Of a stretch of DNA of 64,000 nucleotides, positions 1-9,306 are shown piece by piece. Each line of letters opens with the position of its first letter. The stretch's first letter is position 1. The DNA comes from Enterococcus plantarum (GTDB lineage Bacteria; Bacillota; Bacilli; Lactobacillales; Enterococcaceae): assembly GCF_001730295.1 (NCBI RefSeq), contig NZ_MIKA01000002.1, positions 1 through 64,000 on the forward strand, given 5' to 3'. The notes beneath the pieces are model-generated. The model was not told the DNA's origin and made no database searches. It saw nothing but the letters and a program-made list of their open reading frames with translations. The position numbers and the translations under genes were made by a program.

Positions 1-838
1 GTTGTTGCACATAAGATTTATTTGCAGTAAGGAAGCCTTTGTCACATTTCAAACGAGGTATGCCCCAATTAGAAAATTCAATCCCTAGAACTTTAACAAT
101 GACTCCTTTTTTTATAGCTGTTTTTTTGGTAGTAAAATTAGTTGAAGTATAGTAAAAATCGTCCGCAATCATTTTGATAAAACCGGGATTCGATAGGAAA
201 TAATGACTCATGTTTTTTTGTTGTACATAATTTTTATTTGCAGTTAAGAAACCTTTTGCGGTTTTCAATCTAGGGTAACCACCTTTTGAATATTGAATGG
301 CATCCACTTTAACGATTGTTCCTTTGAGAACTTTGGTATTTTTACTTGTAAATTCTGCTGTTGTATAATAATAGTCATCATTTTTTAACTGAACAAAGCC
401 GGGATTTGTTGTGTAATAATTAGATAGATCAATCTGTGAAACTAAGTCTTTAAAATGAATATAGCCATCCACTGCATTCCTATCAATCCATCTTGTCGCA
501 TAGTTTCCAGAATCTGCAGGGTTGTTGTATTCTTCAATTAAAACACTATTTCCACTAATCTCTGCCACCCAAGCCACGTGAAATTTAGCATTCCACCAAG
601 CTACAGAACCTACAGTTGGATTTTTGTCTACATTGTATCCCATACTCTGGGCATTACTTCCCCAGACATTTGCATTCCAATTATTAGGGGGACGAGTGAT
701 ATTAAATTTGTTAACCACACTTAAACGGTTTGCTACAAAAGACGTACATTGTCGAGTGATCATTCCCCATGTATCAACTGTAGCATTAAGTGGTAAGTTT
801 TTCCACTTAGCTGGATAGTCATCTCCAATTTTTGCCAT
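1..838 (-). CDS. CHAP-domain cell-wall hydrolase with DUF5776 repeats (3' end beyond window)
   Basis: Read on the minus strand from ATG at 838, after a purine-rich Shine-Dalgarno AAGGAAAGAAGG; the frame is open to the window edge, so the C-terminus is missing. Residues 1-130 look like a CHAP amidase/endopeptidase domain: candidate catalytic Cys31 in ITRQCTSFVANR and His87 in KFHVAWV. After it come at least two repeats of about 70-80 residues ending in RLKTAKGFLTANK and RLKCDKGFLTANK, typical of DUF5776 wall-binding modules of enterococci and lactobacilli. No signal peptide is visible, so it may be an endolysin-like enzyme released by lysis or a non-classical export route. It is divergent from mptR. 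Confidence 0.8.
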   Translation of the reverse strand, partial: MAKIGDDYPAKWKNLPLNATVDTWGMITRQCTSFVANRLSVVNKFNITRPPNNWNANVWGSNAQSMGYNVDKNPTVGSVAWWNAKFHVAWVAEISGNSVLIEEYNNPADSGNYATRWIDRNAVDGYIHFKDLVSQIDLSNYYTTNPGFVQLKNDDYYYTTAEFTSKNTKVLKGTIVKVDAIQYSKGGYPRLKTAKGFLTANKNYVQQKNMSHYFLSNPGFIKMIADDFYYTSTNFTTKKTAIKKGVIVKVLGIEFSNWGIPRLKCDKGFLTANKSYVQQ

Positions 839-992
839 ATTGTTTCCTTCTTTCCTTTTTTAATTATTTTGCAGCTGCTAGACACAGTTTATCTGAATAA
901 AGTAATCCTAACCATTCAGTATTCTTTCAATGTTCTATCACAACTTGTTTCATGTGAAACATTCTAATAAAAAGGTTATCTGTGTACTTTTA

Positions 993-1034
993 AAACGATA
1001 CACTGTATGATACACATAAATTAGTGTATCGTTT
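993..1034. repeat. 12-bp inverted repeat between CHAP gene and mptR
   Basis: AAACGATACACT at 993-1004 and its exact complement at 1023-1034, with an 18-nt loop. It lies in the 281-bp divergent gap, about 85 bp before mptR. It may be an operator or an RNA hairpin in either leader. The core GATACACT/AGTGTATC recurs in the hairpin at the mptR stop codon. Confidence 0.6.
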
Positions 1035-1119
1035 GTTGTTTTAGCATTTAATGTTATCTAACTATGGGCTAGGTTGAAACGCACGAATACAGCTTTTAAT
1101 TTTAAAAGGAGGAGTCAGG

Positions 1120-4017
1120 ATGAAACGTATCGAACGAATCTATCTTTATGTAAAAGAGCAGACGGAAAATTTAACGCCTAGTGATGTCTCTTTAGGTAGT
1201 GGTGTGACTACAGGGGATGTTTCAGATGCATTAGATATCCAAAGAACAAATGCTAGCAAAGACTTAAATCAACTAGTACGGGAAGGATTATTAGAAAAAA
1301 CAGAGGGTCGTCCTGTAAAGTATGTCGACAAAGTCATTTTTAAATATCAACCATTAACAAAGCCTGTAAAAAGTTACCGTGAACATAGTCTAGTTGAGGA
1401 CACTACAGCACGTATGCATCACGTACATAAACCTTCAAAAAAATTTACTGGAGAAGACATTTTCAAAGGGATGATTGGCTCTGCTGGCAGCATGAGGACG
1501 CCTGTCGAACAAGCGAAAGCAGCGATACTGTATCCACCAAAAGGATTGAACTGTTTGATTACTGGCCCAACTGGATCTGGGAAAACCTATTTCGCTCATG
1601 CCATGTTCCAATTTGCCTTAATGAATCATGTGATCGCTCCAGATAAAAAATTAGTTGTCTTTAATTGCGCTGATTATGCTCACAATCCGGAATTATTGAT
1701 GTCGCATCTTTTTGGCTATGCAGAAGGCGCATTTACAGGCGCAACGAAAGCCAAAGAAGGAATCATTCATGAAGCAGATGGAAGCATTCTATTTCTTGAT
1801 GAGGTTCACCGTTTACCACCAGAAGGACAAGAAATGGTCTTTTATTTTATGGATCATGGAACGTATTCAAGATTGGGGGAAACCGTTAAAAATCGTCAAG
1901 CAGATGTGAGGATTATTTGTGCAACAACTGAAAACCCAACCTCTTCTTTACTAAATACGTTTGTCCGCAGAATTCCGATCATCATTCAGTTACCTAATTT
2001 TATTGATCGCCCTGCAAAAGAAAAAATTGATCTTCTTAGAGTGATGATCTCAATGGAAGCTTCACGTATTCAGAAAAAAATTTCGTTATCAGAAGATGTA
2101 GTGAAAGCTTTGATCGGTAGTGTTTCTTATGGCAATGTAGGACAATTGAAATCCAATGTTCAGTTAGTGACAGCTAGAGGCTTTTTAAATCATATCGACC
2201 AAGATGAATTGACAATCACGATCGATGAATTGACCGATAGCATCAAAGAAGGGATGATGCAGCTAGCGAGCAATCGTGAAGCATTGGCGGAACTATCAAA
2301 ATATTTGGAACCGCAAATGATCGTTACACCCAATGAACCTTTAGTAACGATACAATCAGATTCATATGAATTACCCTATAATTTATATGAAATTATTGGT
2401 GATAAAGCAGCTTTATTAAAAGCTGATGGATTAGAACAAGAAGTGATCAACAATTTTATTACAACAGATATCAATGTACATTTAAAATCTTTCTATAAAG
2501 ATCATGGTTTTACATTTGATACTGAAAACAAGTTAGCAGAAATCGTCGATCAGCGTATAATCGATGTCACCAAAGAAATCTATACTTTTGCTAAACAAAA
2601 ACTAAACTATAATTTCCAATCAAATTTTATTTATGCCATGAGCTTGCACATTAGTTCATTCTTAAAACGAATTCAAAATGGTGAAGAGCGCCAACACAAA
2701 TTAAATGAGAATATCAAAAATATGGTGTTGGATTATCCGGTAGAATTTGAGACAGCACAAGAAATAAAACGTATTATTGAAATCAATTATCAAATGAAAA
2801 TACCTGAATTTGAAACCTATTATCTGGCGGTATTACTCATTTCACTAAGAGAAAATAAAGATGCAGGACGGATTGGTATTGTCGTTGCTGCCCACGGAAA
2901 AAGTACAGCAACAAGCATGGTGCAAGTGGTATCCCAATTGTTGAATGTTGATAATTTAAGAGCGGTCGATATGCCGTTAGAAATGCAACCGAAAGAAGCT
3001 TTGCACCAAATCGTGAATGTAGTCAAAGAAGTCAATGAAGACAGTGGTGTGATTCTTTTGGTAGATATGGGTTCTTTAGCTACGTTTTCAGATGAAATCA
3101 CGCGGCAGACAGGAATCGAAGTTCGAACAGTTGATATGGTCACAACACCAATCGTTTTAGAGACAGCGAGAAAAACGACATTGATCGATACACAGTTGGA
3201 GACATTATATGAGTCACTGAAAAACTTTCAAGGATACGCCAAAATTCATCAAGAGAGAGAAATGGATTCTTTGGAGACGTGGAAAAAAAGAGTGATCATC
3301 GCAATCTGTGCTTCTGGGGAAGGAACTGCTAAGCGGATGAAAGAAATGATCGAAGCTGCTGTCCCATCCCAATTAGCTTTAGAATTAGAAGTATTCCCCT
3401 TGTCCATTGTCGATATGAAAGAGCAACTTGTTGCCATTCAAGAAGAATATCGTGTTATTGCGACAACGGGTATTACAGATCCTAAAATTGCAGCACCATT
3501 TATTCCGATGGAAACCTTTTTCTCTGGTGAAGCGGAGTCTGTGATCAATCAGCTATTGATGGATAGTGATATTTATGTAGAAACACAAGAAATGGATGAG
3601 CCAATGGCTAAAAAAATCTGTGTTGAGTACATGGAGGAAAGCTTTACCTTTATCAATCCCAGAAAAGTAATTGATCCGTTATGGGGATTTGTTGACATCA
3701 TCCGAACTAAGCTGAATCTACAATTGGATTATACGTTCTATGTTAATTTCGTCATGCATTTAGCCGGTATGTTAGAAAGAGTGCTACAGCATGATACATT
3801 GACGCTGACCGAAGAAGAACGAACACAGGTCACAAGCGAACCTAGCTATGAAATCGTAATAGAAGCAGCCGTTTATCTAAAGCAACTATTTAAAATTGAG
3901 TTACCAGTGGAAGAAATTTATTATATTATTCAGTTGATCAAAAATACACAGTTGAATCAAGCTCAAAATACAGATGATACACTAGAATCGATACACAAAG
4001 AAGATACACTGTTTTAG
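1120..4017 (+). CDS. mptR: LevR/ManR-type sigma-54-dependent transcriptional activator of the mannose PTS
   Basis: 965 residues, full length for the LevR family, after the strong site AAAGGAGGAG. Order: N-terminal winged helix (1-70), AAA+ sigma-54 interaction domain with Walker A GPTGSGKT (149-156), the sigma-54 contact loop GAFTGA (203-208) and Walker B ILFLDEVH (223-230), then PRD1 (about 440-570), an EIIA-Man-like domain starting RIGIVVAAHGKS, an EIIB-like segment (about 765-860) and PRD2 (about 860-955). Family members are phosphorylated by HPr/EII on PRD histidines and activate the adjacent PTS operon. The -24/-12 promoter 70 bp downstream fits that role. In E. faecalis and Listeria the orthologue controls mpt genes and sensitivity to class IIa bacteriocins. 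Confidence 0.93.
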   Translation: MKRIERIYLYVKEQTENLTPSDVSLGSGVTTGDVSDALDIQRTNASKDLNQLVREGLLEKTEGRPVKYVDKVIFKYQPLTKPVKSYREHSLVEDTTARMHHVHKPSKKFTGEDIFKGMIGSAGSMRTPVEQAKAAILYPPKGLNCLITGPTGSGKTYFAHAMFQFALMNHVIAPDKKLVVFNCADYAHNPELLMSHLFGYAEGAFTGATKAKEGIIHEADGSILFLDEVHRLPPEGQEMVFYFMDHGTYSRLGETVKNRQADVRIICATTENPTSSLLNTFVRRIPIIIQLPNFIDRPAKEKIDLLRVMISMEASRIQKKISLSEDVVKALIGSVSYGNVGQLKSNVQLVTARGFLNHIDQDELTITIDELTDSIKEGMMQLASNREALAELSKYLEPQMIVTPNEPLVTIQSDSYELPYNLYEIIGDKAALLKADGLEQEVINNFITTDINVHLKSFYKDHGFTFDTENKLAEIVDQRIIDVTKEIYTFAKQKLNYNFQSNFIYAMSLHISSFLKRIQNGEERQHKLNENIKNMVLDYPVEFETAQEIKRIIEINYQMKIPEFETYYLAVLLISLRENKDAGRIGIVVAAHGKSTATSMVQVVSQLLNVDNLRAVDMPLEMQPKEALHQIVNVVKEVNEDSGVILLVDMGSLATFSDEITRQTGIEVRTVDMVTTPIVLETARKTTLIDTQLETLYESLKNFQGYAKIHQEREMDSLETWKKRVIIAICASGEGTAKRMKEMIEAAVPSQLALELEVFPLSIVDMKEQLVAIQEEYRVIATTGITDPKIAAPFIPMETFFSGEAESVINQLLMDSDIYVETQEMDEPMAKKICVEYMEESFTFINPRKVIDPLWGFVDIIRTKLNLQLDYTFYVNFVMHLAGMLERVLQHDTLTLTEEERTQVTSEPSYEIVIEAAVYLKQLFKIELPVEEIYYIIQLIKNTQLNQAQNTDDTLESIHKEDTLF

Positions 4018-4035
4018 TGTATCTTCTTTGTGTAT
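3991..4035 (+). terminator. 20-bp perfect hairpin overlapping the mptR stop codon
   Basis: Left arm 3991-4010, five-base loop GTTTT, right arm 4016-4035, all 20 pairs matched; the TAG stop (4015-4017) lies at the loop/right arm border. The downstream tail is only moderately T-rich (TCTCTT), so it may act as a terminator, an mRNA 3'-end stabiliser, or a barrier separating mptR from the sigma-54 operon. Confidence 0.7.
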
Positions 4036-4085
4036 TCTCTTAAAAAAAGCCTTAGTTTTCTCTTTATTTTGCTAATACACTATTT

Positions 4086-4102
4086 TTGGCATGGAAATTG
4101 CT
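4086..4102 (+). promoter_or_regulatory. Sigma-54 (-24/-12) promoter of the PTS operon
   Basis: TTGGCATGGAAATTGCT matches the RpoN consensus TTGGCACN5TTGCT, with GG (4088-4089) and GC (4100-4101) separated by exactly ten bases. It lies between the gene for a sigma-54 activator and the PTS genes, about 170 bp before the first start codon. Confidence 0.93.
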
Positions 4103-4273
4103 TTAAATAAGACAGTGGATAAAATTTGTCTATTATTCAAGCAATCCACTTGTAATGATTTGGCGAATTCTTTTAGTCTTTATTTTGGCAATAAATGACT
4201 AGACATAGTATTTTAGTAATAATGAATCAAGAATTTGCAGATTAGAGTAACCTTGAGAAGGAGAACAACAAAC

Positions 4274-4768
4274 ATGATGGATATTCGTTTAGTGCGAATC
4301 GACGATCGTTTAATCCATGGACAGGTTGCGACCGTTTGGACCAAAAGTACCAATGTAAACCGGATCATAGTCATTAGCGATGCAGTTGCACATGATACAC
4401 TAAGAAAAGCATTGCTTGTACAAGCAGCGCCGCCTGGTGTAAAAGTAAATGTCATTACTGTTGAAAAGATGATCAATATTTTTTCAGATGACCGTTTTGA
4501 TAGCTTAAAGGTAATGTTGTTGTTCACAAATCCAGAAGACGTAAAACGTGTGGTAGAAGGTCATGTCGTATTCAACTCTGTCAATATTGGCGGAATGAGT
4601 TTTACCAGTGGCAAGCGTATGATTACCAATGCTGTTGCGGTTAACAAAGAGGATATCGCCGCATTCCAGTATTTACATGATCAAGGTATTACGTTGGAGA
4701 TTCGGAAAGTAGTTGCAGACAACAAAATAGATTTGATGGAATTGCTGAAAAAAGAACAGTTAGTGTGA
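4274..4768 (+). CDS. PTS mannose-family EIIB component (stand-alone)
   Basis: 164 residues from ATG 4274 (a second ATG follows at 4277), ten bases after AAGGAG; upstream in-frame starts have no such site. PTS EIIB of the mannose/sorbose family: the phosphorylation histidine is in RIDDRLIHGQVAT near the N-terminus, and the fold length (~160) is complete. It resembles the B half of the next gene (5048-6046), including the shared AAPPGVK segment. A separate EIIB ahead of the EIIAB-C-D genes is also the arrangement in E. faecalis. It may have a regulatory role toward the activator's PRDs rather than in bulk transport; that is inference. Confidence 0.9.
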   Translation: MMDIRLVRIDDRLIHGQVATVWTKSTNVNRIIVISDAVAHDTLRKALLVQAAPPGVKVNVITVEKMINIFSDDRFDSLKVMLLFTNPEDVKRVVEGHVVFNSVNIGGMSFTSGKRMITNAVAVNKEDIAAFQYLHDQGITLEIRKVVADNKIDLMELLKKEQLV

Positions 4769-5047
4769 GTCTTTTTTCAGATTCTATATAAATGGCACGA
4801 CTGACTCGATGTTACTAGTCGTATCATATGCATAGAATTGGAAGGAGTGATCCAATCGATCAAAATCAATATATGGAGTGATCGTTGAGGAATAGGAATG
4901 TTCAAAAATCATCTGACAGATCGCAAGAAGTAATTGAAAACACAAACCGAGTAACGCATTTTTTCTATTTTTTATTTTTAGTCGGTGTTTTCATCTGTTG
5001 TTGATTTAGTGATAAGTAGTTGAAAAAAATATAGGAGGTATCAAATT
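4769..5047 (+). promoter_or_regulatory. 279-bp intra-operon gap with inverted repeat
   Basis: No convincing gene. An inverted repeat TGAAAACAC (about 4937) / GTGTTTTCA (about 4985) encloses an AT-rich stretch. It could be a processing site, attenuator or second promoter region setting the ratio of stand-alone EIIB to EIIAB-C-D. The AGGAGG of the next gene is at its end. Confidence 0.4.
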
Positions 5048-6046
5048 ATGGTAGGAATTATTATTGCTAGCCATGGGGAGTTTGCTCAAGGCATTTTACA
5101 ATCCGGTTCCATGATTTTTGGTGAACAGGAAAAAGTACAAGCAGTTGTATTGATGCCTAGCGAAGGCCCAGACGATTTAAAAGCCAAATTAAAAGCAGCA
5201 ATCGCAACGTTTGATGAAGAAGACGAAGTATTGTTCTTAGTCGATTTATGGGGAGGGACACCGTTTAACCAAGCGAATAGTTTGTTTGAAGAGCATAAAG
5301 ACAAATGGGCGATTGTTAGCGGATTGAACTTACCAATGTTGATTGAAGCGTATGCTTCTCGTTTCTCAATGAATTCTGCTCAAGAAATCGCAACACATAT
5401 TCTTGAAACAGCTAAAGAAGGCGTAAGAATCAAACCAGAAGAGCTAGAACCTGCTGAAGCACCAAAAGCTGTTGTAGAAGACGCACAACCAAAAGGAGCA
5501 TTACCAGAAGGAACAGTTGTTGGTGACGGTAAAATCAAATTCGTTTTGGCACGTGTCGATTCTCGTTTATTGCATGGTCAAGTGGCGACAGCTTGGACAA
5601 AATCAGTTTTACCAAATCGAATCATCGTTGTATCGGATGCAGTTTCTAAAGATGATCTTCGCAAAAAATTGATTGAACAAGCGGCTCCTCCCGGCGTAAA
5701 AGCGAACGTTATTCCAATTAGTAAAATGATTGAAATTTCAAAAGATCCACGTTTTGGGAATACCAAAGCATTACTATTGTTTGAAAATCCTGAAGATGTA
5801 GTCAAAGTAGTCGAGGCAGGCGTAGACATCAAAGAAGTAAACGTTGGTTCTATGGCGCATTCAGTCGGGAAAGTAGTTGTAAGTAAAGTATTGTCAATGG
5901 GACAAGAAGACGTTGAAGCTTTTGAGAAATTAGAAGAGTTAGGTGTTAAATTTGACGTCCGTAAAGTTCCAAATGATTCTAGCGCGAATATGGATGAAAT
6001 CCTTAAAAAAGCGAAACATGAGTTAGCACAAGCACACTCAAAATAA
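5048..6046 (+). CDS. mptA: PTS mannose/glucose-family EIIAB fusion
   Basis: 332 residues after ATAGGAGG. Residues 1-130 are EIIA-Man with phospho-His9 in [12 protein letters not shown] and the [10 protein letters not shown] segment (65-74). A Pro/Ala/Glu-rich linker (about 130-158) leads to EIIB with phospho-His176 in [13 protein letters not shown]. The protein takes phosphate from HPr on the A domain and passes it to B and then to sugar bound by EIIC/EIID. It is followed at 33 bp by EIIC and is part of the sigma-54-driven operon. The symbol follows Listeria/Enterococcus usage. Confidence 0.94.
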   Translation: MVGIIIASHGEFAQGILQSGSMIFGEQEKVQAVVLMPSEGPDDLKAKLKAAIATFDEEDEVLFLVDLWGGTPFNQANSLFEEHKDKWAIVSGLNLPMLIEAYASRFSMNSAQEIATHILETAKEGVRIKPEELEPAEAPKAVVEDAQPKGALPEGTVVGDGKIKFVLARVDSRLLHGQVATAWTKSVLPNRIIVVSDAVSKDDLRKKLIEQAAPPGVKANVIPISKMIEISKDPRFGNTKALLLFENPEDVVKVVEAGVDIKEVNVGSMAHSVGKVVVSKVLSMGQEDVEAFEKLEELGVKFDVRKVPNDSSANMDEILKKAKHELAQAHSK

Positions 6047-6079
6047 TCCAAAAATTCAAATGAAAATAGGAGGCTTATC

Positions 6080-6886
6080 ATGTCTATTATAACAATTATT
6101 TTAGTAATTTTAGTTGCCTTTCTAGCTGGTATGGAAGGAATTCTTGATGAATTCCAATTTCACCAACCGTTAGTGGCATGTACCTTGATCGGTTTAGTAA
6201 CTGGTAACTTGGAAGCTGGGATCGTTCTTGGCGGAACATTACAAATGATCGCACTTGGTTGGGCGAACATCGGAGCCGCAGTAGCACCGGATGCGGCATT
6301 AGCATCTGTTGCATCAGCAATTATTTTAGTTTTAGGCGGACAAGGTGTTAAAGGTGTTCCATCAGCAATCGCGATTGCTGTGCCACTTGCAGTAGCAGGT
6401 CTTTTCTTAACAATGATCGTTCGTACACTTGCTGTACCAATCGTGCACATGATGGATGCTGCAGCTGAAAAGGGTGATGTTAGAAAAATCGAAATGTTGC
6501 ACATTTTAGCAGTATGTATGCAAGGTATCCGCATTGCAATTCCAGCAGCAGCATTGTTATTCATTCCAGCAGAAACGGTTCAATCTGCATTGGAATCAAT
6601 GCCAGCATGGTTGACTGAAGGAATGGCAATCGGTGGTGGTATGGTCGTAGCTGTGGGGTACGCATTAGTAATCAACATGATGGCAACCAAAGAAGTATGG
6701 CCATTCTTTATCATTGGTTTCGTTGTAGCAGCAATTTCTCAATTAACATTGATCGCACTGGGTGCTTTAGGTGTTGCCTTAGCATTGATCTATTTGAACC
6801 TTTCTAAAATGGGCGGTTCTTCAAATGGTGGCGGTGGCGGAAACAACACTGGTGATCCGCTTGGCGATATCTTAAACGACTATTAA
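6080..6886 (+). CDS. mptC: PTS mannose-family EIIC membrane component
   Basis: 268 residues after AGGAGG (6069-6074), entirely polytopic with many Ala/Gly/Val/Ile membrane segments. It has the family's GMEGILDEFQFHQPLVACTL opening and GGTLQMIALGWANIGAA loop. With EIID it forms the sugar channel in the membrane. The C-terminus is a Gly/Asn-rich tail (SSNGGGGGNNTGDP), a feature of the Listeria/Enterococcus Mpt branch. It is spaced 33 bp from EIIAB and 22 bp from EIID, so translation is probably coupled. Family work identifies the Mpt EIIC/EIID pair as the receptor for class IIa bacteriocins. Confidence 0.94.
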   Translation: MSIITIILVILVAFLAGMEGILDEFQFHQPLVACTLIGLVTGNLEAGIVLGGTLQMIALGWANIGAAVAPDAALASVASAIILVLGGQGVKGVPSAIAIAVPLAVAGLFLTMIVRTLAVPIVHMMDAAAEKGDVRKIEMLHILAVCMQGIRIAIPAAALLFIPAETVQSALESMPAWLTEGMAIGGGMVVAVGYALVINMMATKEVWPFFIIGFVVAAISQLTLIALGALGVALALIYLNLSKMGGSSNGGGGGNNTGDPLGDILNDY

Positions 6887-6908
6887 ACTGAAGGAGGAGA
6901 GAAGAGAC

Positions 6909-7820
6909 ATGGCAGAAAAAATTGAATTATCCAAAAAAGATCGTTTAGCCGTTGCATGGCGCTCTACATTTATTCAGGGCTCTTGGAACTATGAACGTAT
7001 GCAAAATGGTGGATGGGCATTTTCAATGATCCCAGCAATCAAAAAATTATATAAAACAAAAGAAGATCGTGCATCAGCATTAAAACGTCATTTAGAGTTC
7101 TTTAACACTCACCCATATATTGCTTCGCCAATTCTTGGTGTAACATTAGCGTTGGAAGAAGAACGTGCCAATGGCGCACCCGTTGATGATGTAGCAATTC
7201 AAGGGGTAAAAGTTGGAATGATGGGACCTTTGGCTGGTGTTGGTGATCCAGTGTTTTGGTTTACTGTTCGTCCGATGTTAGGCGCGCTTGGTGCTTCATT
7301 AGCGATTAGCGGAAATATCTTAGGCCCAATTATTTTCTTCGTAGCATGGAATTTAATCCGTTGGTCATTTATGTGGTATACACAAGAATTTGGCTATAAA
7401 GCGGGTTCTAAAATCACAGAAGACCTTTCAGGTGGATTATTACAAGACATAACGAAAGGTGCTTCGATTTTAGGGATGTTCGTATTGGCAGCTCTGGTAC
7501 AGCGATGGGTGTCCATCAAGTTCCTTCCAATTGTTTCTACGGTTAAATTGGATAAAGGTGCTTATGTAGAATGGGATAAACTACCAATCGATGGTTCAGG
7601 ACTTCAAAAAGCATTTGAGGAAGTTGGCTCAGGTAAAGCACTTTCAGCAATGAAAGTAACGACTCTACAGGATAACTTAGATCAATTGATTCCTGGGTTA
7701 GCAGCTTTACTATTAACATTCTTCTGTATGTGGTTATTGAAGAAAAAAGTTTCACCAATCGTTATCATTCTTGGTTTATTCGTAGTCGGTGTGCTTGGTC
7801 ACGTTATTGGATTACTATAA
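6909..7820 (+). CDS. mptD: PTS mannose-family EIID membrane component
   Basis: 303 residues, start ATG after GAAGGAGGAGAG. EIID signature features: N-terminal FIQGSWNYERMQNGGWAFSM, FNTHPYIASPILGV, and GPLAGVGDPVFWFTVRPMLG, then several C-terminal membrane helices. It pairs with EIIC to form the translocation unit. The segment at about 215-260 between membrane helices is the extended extracellular loop typical of the Mpt branch, thought to be involved in class IIa bacteriocin recognition. A hairpin terminator follows at about 7850-7892, before manO. Confidence 0.94.
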   Translation: MAEKIELSKKDRLAVAWRSTFIQGSWNYERMQNGGWAFSMIPAIKKLYKTKEDRASALKRHLEFFNTHPYIASPILGVTLALEEERANGAPVDDVAIQGVKVGMMGPLAGVGDPVFWFTVRPMLGALGASLAISGNILGPIIFFVAWNLIRWSFMWYTQEFGYKAGSKITEDLSGGLLQDITKGASILGMFVLAALVQRWVSIKFLPIVSTVKLDKGAYVEWDKLPIDGSGLQKAFEEVGSGKALSAMKVTTLQDNLDQLIPGLAALLLTFFCMWLLKKKVSPIVIILGLFVVGVLGHVIGLL

Positions 7821-7849
7821 TTTAACCTGAATTTTACTTCGATTCTACT

Positions 7850-7892
7850 CTTAGGGCAAAACGATTTCTTTGTTTTGTCCTAAGTTCTTTTA
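7850..7892 (+). terminator. Hairpin terminator between EIID and manO
   Basis: CTTAGGGCAAAAC and GTTTTGTCCTAAG arms around a short loop, followed by TTCTTTT. It may allow partial read-through into manO. Confidence 0.65.
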
Positions 7893-7960
7893 CATAGCTT
7901 AATTCTTTGGTAACACGTATAATAAAAAGGATAGATTACAAGGGAAATGGGGCAATTAAA

Positions 7961-8335
7961 ATGGTTCAATCACTGAATACGAAAGTAGATTTCATAACGG
8001 ATGCCACCGCTTTTACGGGTCTTACGGATTATGGGAAAATTATGATCGGCGACAAAGGTTTTGAATTTTATAATTCTCGTGATAGCCGTAAATTTGTTCA
8101 AATTCCGTGGGAAGAAGTTGATTACGTGATTGCTTCTGTGATGTTTAAAGGGAAATGGATTCCGCGTTATGCGATTCAAACAAAGAAAAATGGAACCTTT
8201 ACCTTTTCTTCTAAGCAACCTAAAAAAGTACTTAGAGAAATGCAAGAATATGTTGCACCAGATCATATGGTACAATCATTAGGATTCTTTGATGTCATCA
8301 AACGAGCATTTAAAACCTTAGGTAAAAAAAAATAA
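7961..8335 (+). CDS. manO: DUF956 family protein ManO
   Basis: 124 residues from ATG 7961. An upstream in-frame TTG at 7907 is less likely because homologues start with the equivalent of MVQSLNTKVDF. The ribosome site is weak (AAGGGAAATGGGG), as is common for this gene. DUF956 proteins are small cytosolic proteins almost always encoded directly after mannose-family EIID; ManO is regarded as a regulator of the man/mpt operon, mechanism unclear. The C-terminus is basic (RAFKTLGKKK). It is separated from EIID by a hairpin, so its expression may differ from that of the transporter. Confidence 0.88.
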   Translation: MVQSLNTKVDFITDATAFTGLTDYGKIMIGDKGFEFYNSRDSRKFVQIPWEEVDYVIASVMFKGKWIPRYAIQTKKNGTFTFSSKQPKKVLREMQEYVAPDHMVQSLGFFDVIKRAFKTLGKKK

Positions 8336-8349
8336 AGAATATAGGAGGC

Positions 8350-8460
8350 GGGGACAGAAGGGTTTAATCCAAAAAAATAAGAAGGGATTGCTTCTGCTCC
8401 TACCGTTTATTCGCAATTAGGGTGTGATACAAAAGTGATTTTTACTTTTGTATCACACCC
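8350..8460 (+). repeat. Intergenic palindromic repeat copy R1 with terminator
   Basis: First of six related copies: GGGACAGAAG ... AATAAGAAGGGATTGCTTCTGCTCC ... CGTTTATTCG, ending in a perfect 16-bp hairpin, GGTGTGATACAAAAGT (8420-8435) with its complement (to 8458). It lies between the convergent genes manO and the DUF1129 gene, so the hairpin can stop transcription from both sides. The inner palindrome of R2 is missing here. Confidence 0.8.
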
Positions 8461-8483
8461 ATGTATTTTTAGTATAAATAGAA

Positions 8484-9302
8484 TTAATTCTTTTTTTCTT
8501 GTCTATAAAATTGAATAGAAGGAAGTACAAACATGATCAGCAATAATAAGGTTGAAAAAAGCATTTTGCTAGCAAGAGATAATGTAGCTGGATTGACTAA
8601 ACCTATGAAAATAGTGAATGCTAAAACTGCAAGAATGACAGTAGGAATAGTCTCTAAAAAGCTACTTTTTTCTAAGTAATAACCGACTAAAATAATGCCA
8701 GATAAAAGCAGTAAAATCAACGCAAATAATTGGTGAGAAAGAATCACTGTTTTTCCTATCCCGTTCATCTTATTATCGATTATTGGTACTAAGAACGTTG
8801 CTAACCAACACATAAAGGCTGACAAGGCAAAAGAATAACTTACTTTTTTTGAGAAGAGACTGTATTTTACAGATGCAAGTATAAAAATGATTGCTAAGGC
8901 TAACAATAAAATCGGCAGACCTGTTTTAAAGAGACTGACGGCTATTACAGGTTCCAAAAGAAGCGTAAATAGATTGAATTGAAGTAGCAAAATAAAGACC
9001 ATCATGACAAATTTTATTAAATCTTTGCTTGAATTATTTGGTAATTCTGCTAAAATGGCATCGCTGATTTCTTTCGGATTTTTACCAAAAAATACTTGTG
9101 CTGAAGTACCGTTTTTTTGGGCATTGAGAATATCTTGTAACATTTCTAAGAGAAGTTCTTCTGTTTGTTTTTCCTTCTTGTTTATGTTTACGCGAATATA
9201 AACTAAAATCTCTTCGTAGTATGTTTTATTTTCTGGATTCAATTGTTTTCTTAGTTGATTATTTTGTTCGACTAATTCTTCTGTATTTATTACAGCCCTC
9301 AT
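8484..9302 (-). CDS. DUF1129-type membrane protein
   Basis: 272 residues. The N-terminal ~100 residues are soluble and charged (EELVEQNNQLRKQL ... LLEMLQDILNAQKNG), with AQVFFGKNPKEISDAI, a motif usual at the start of DUF1129 proteins. After it come about six hydrophobic segments (105-265) and a charged tail. Function unknown. It follows the PadR gene with a 4-bp gap on the same strand, which suggests that PadR controls it, as is common for small PadR-membrane protein pairs. Confidence 0.8.
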   Translation of the reverse strand: MRAVINTEELVEQNNQLRKQLNPENKTYYEEILVYIRVNINKKEKQTEELLLEMLQDILNAQKNGTSAQVFFGKNPKEISDAILAELPNNSSKDLIKFVMMVFILLLQFNLFTLLLEPVIAVSLFKTGLPILLLALAIIFILASVKYSLFSKKVSYSFALSAFMCWLATFLVPIIDNKMNGIGKTVILSHQLFALILLLLSGIILVGYYLEKSSFLETIPTVILAVLAFTIFIGLVNPATLSLASKMLFSTLLLLIMFVLPSIQFYRQEKKN

Positions 9303-9306
9303 TTTC

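Noticed and set aside
624-818. 64-residue plus-strand frame
   Set aside because: Lies opposite the CHAP gene and has no ribosome site; a shadow frame.
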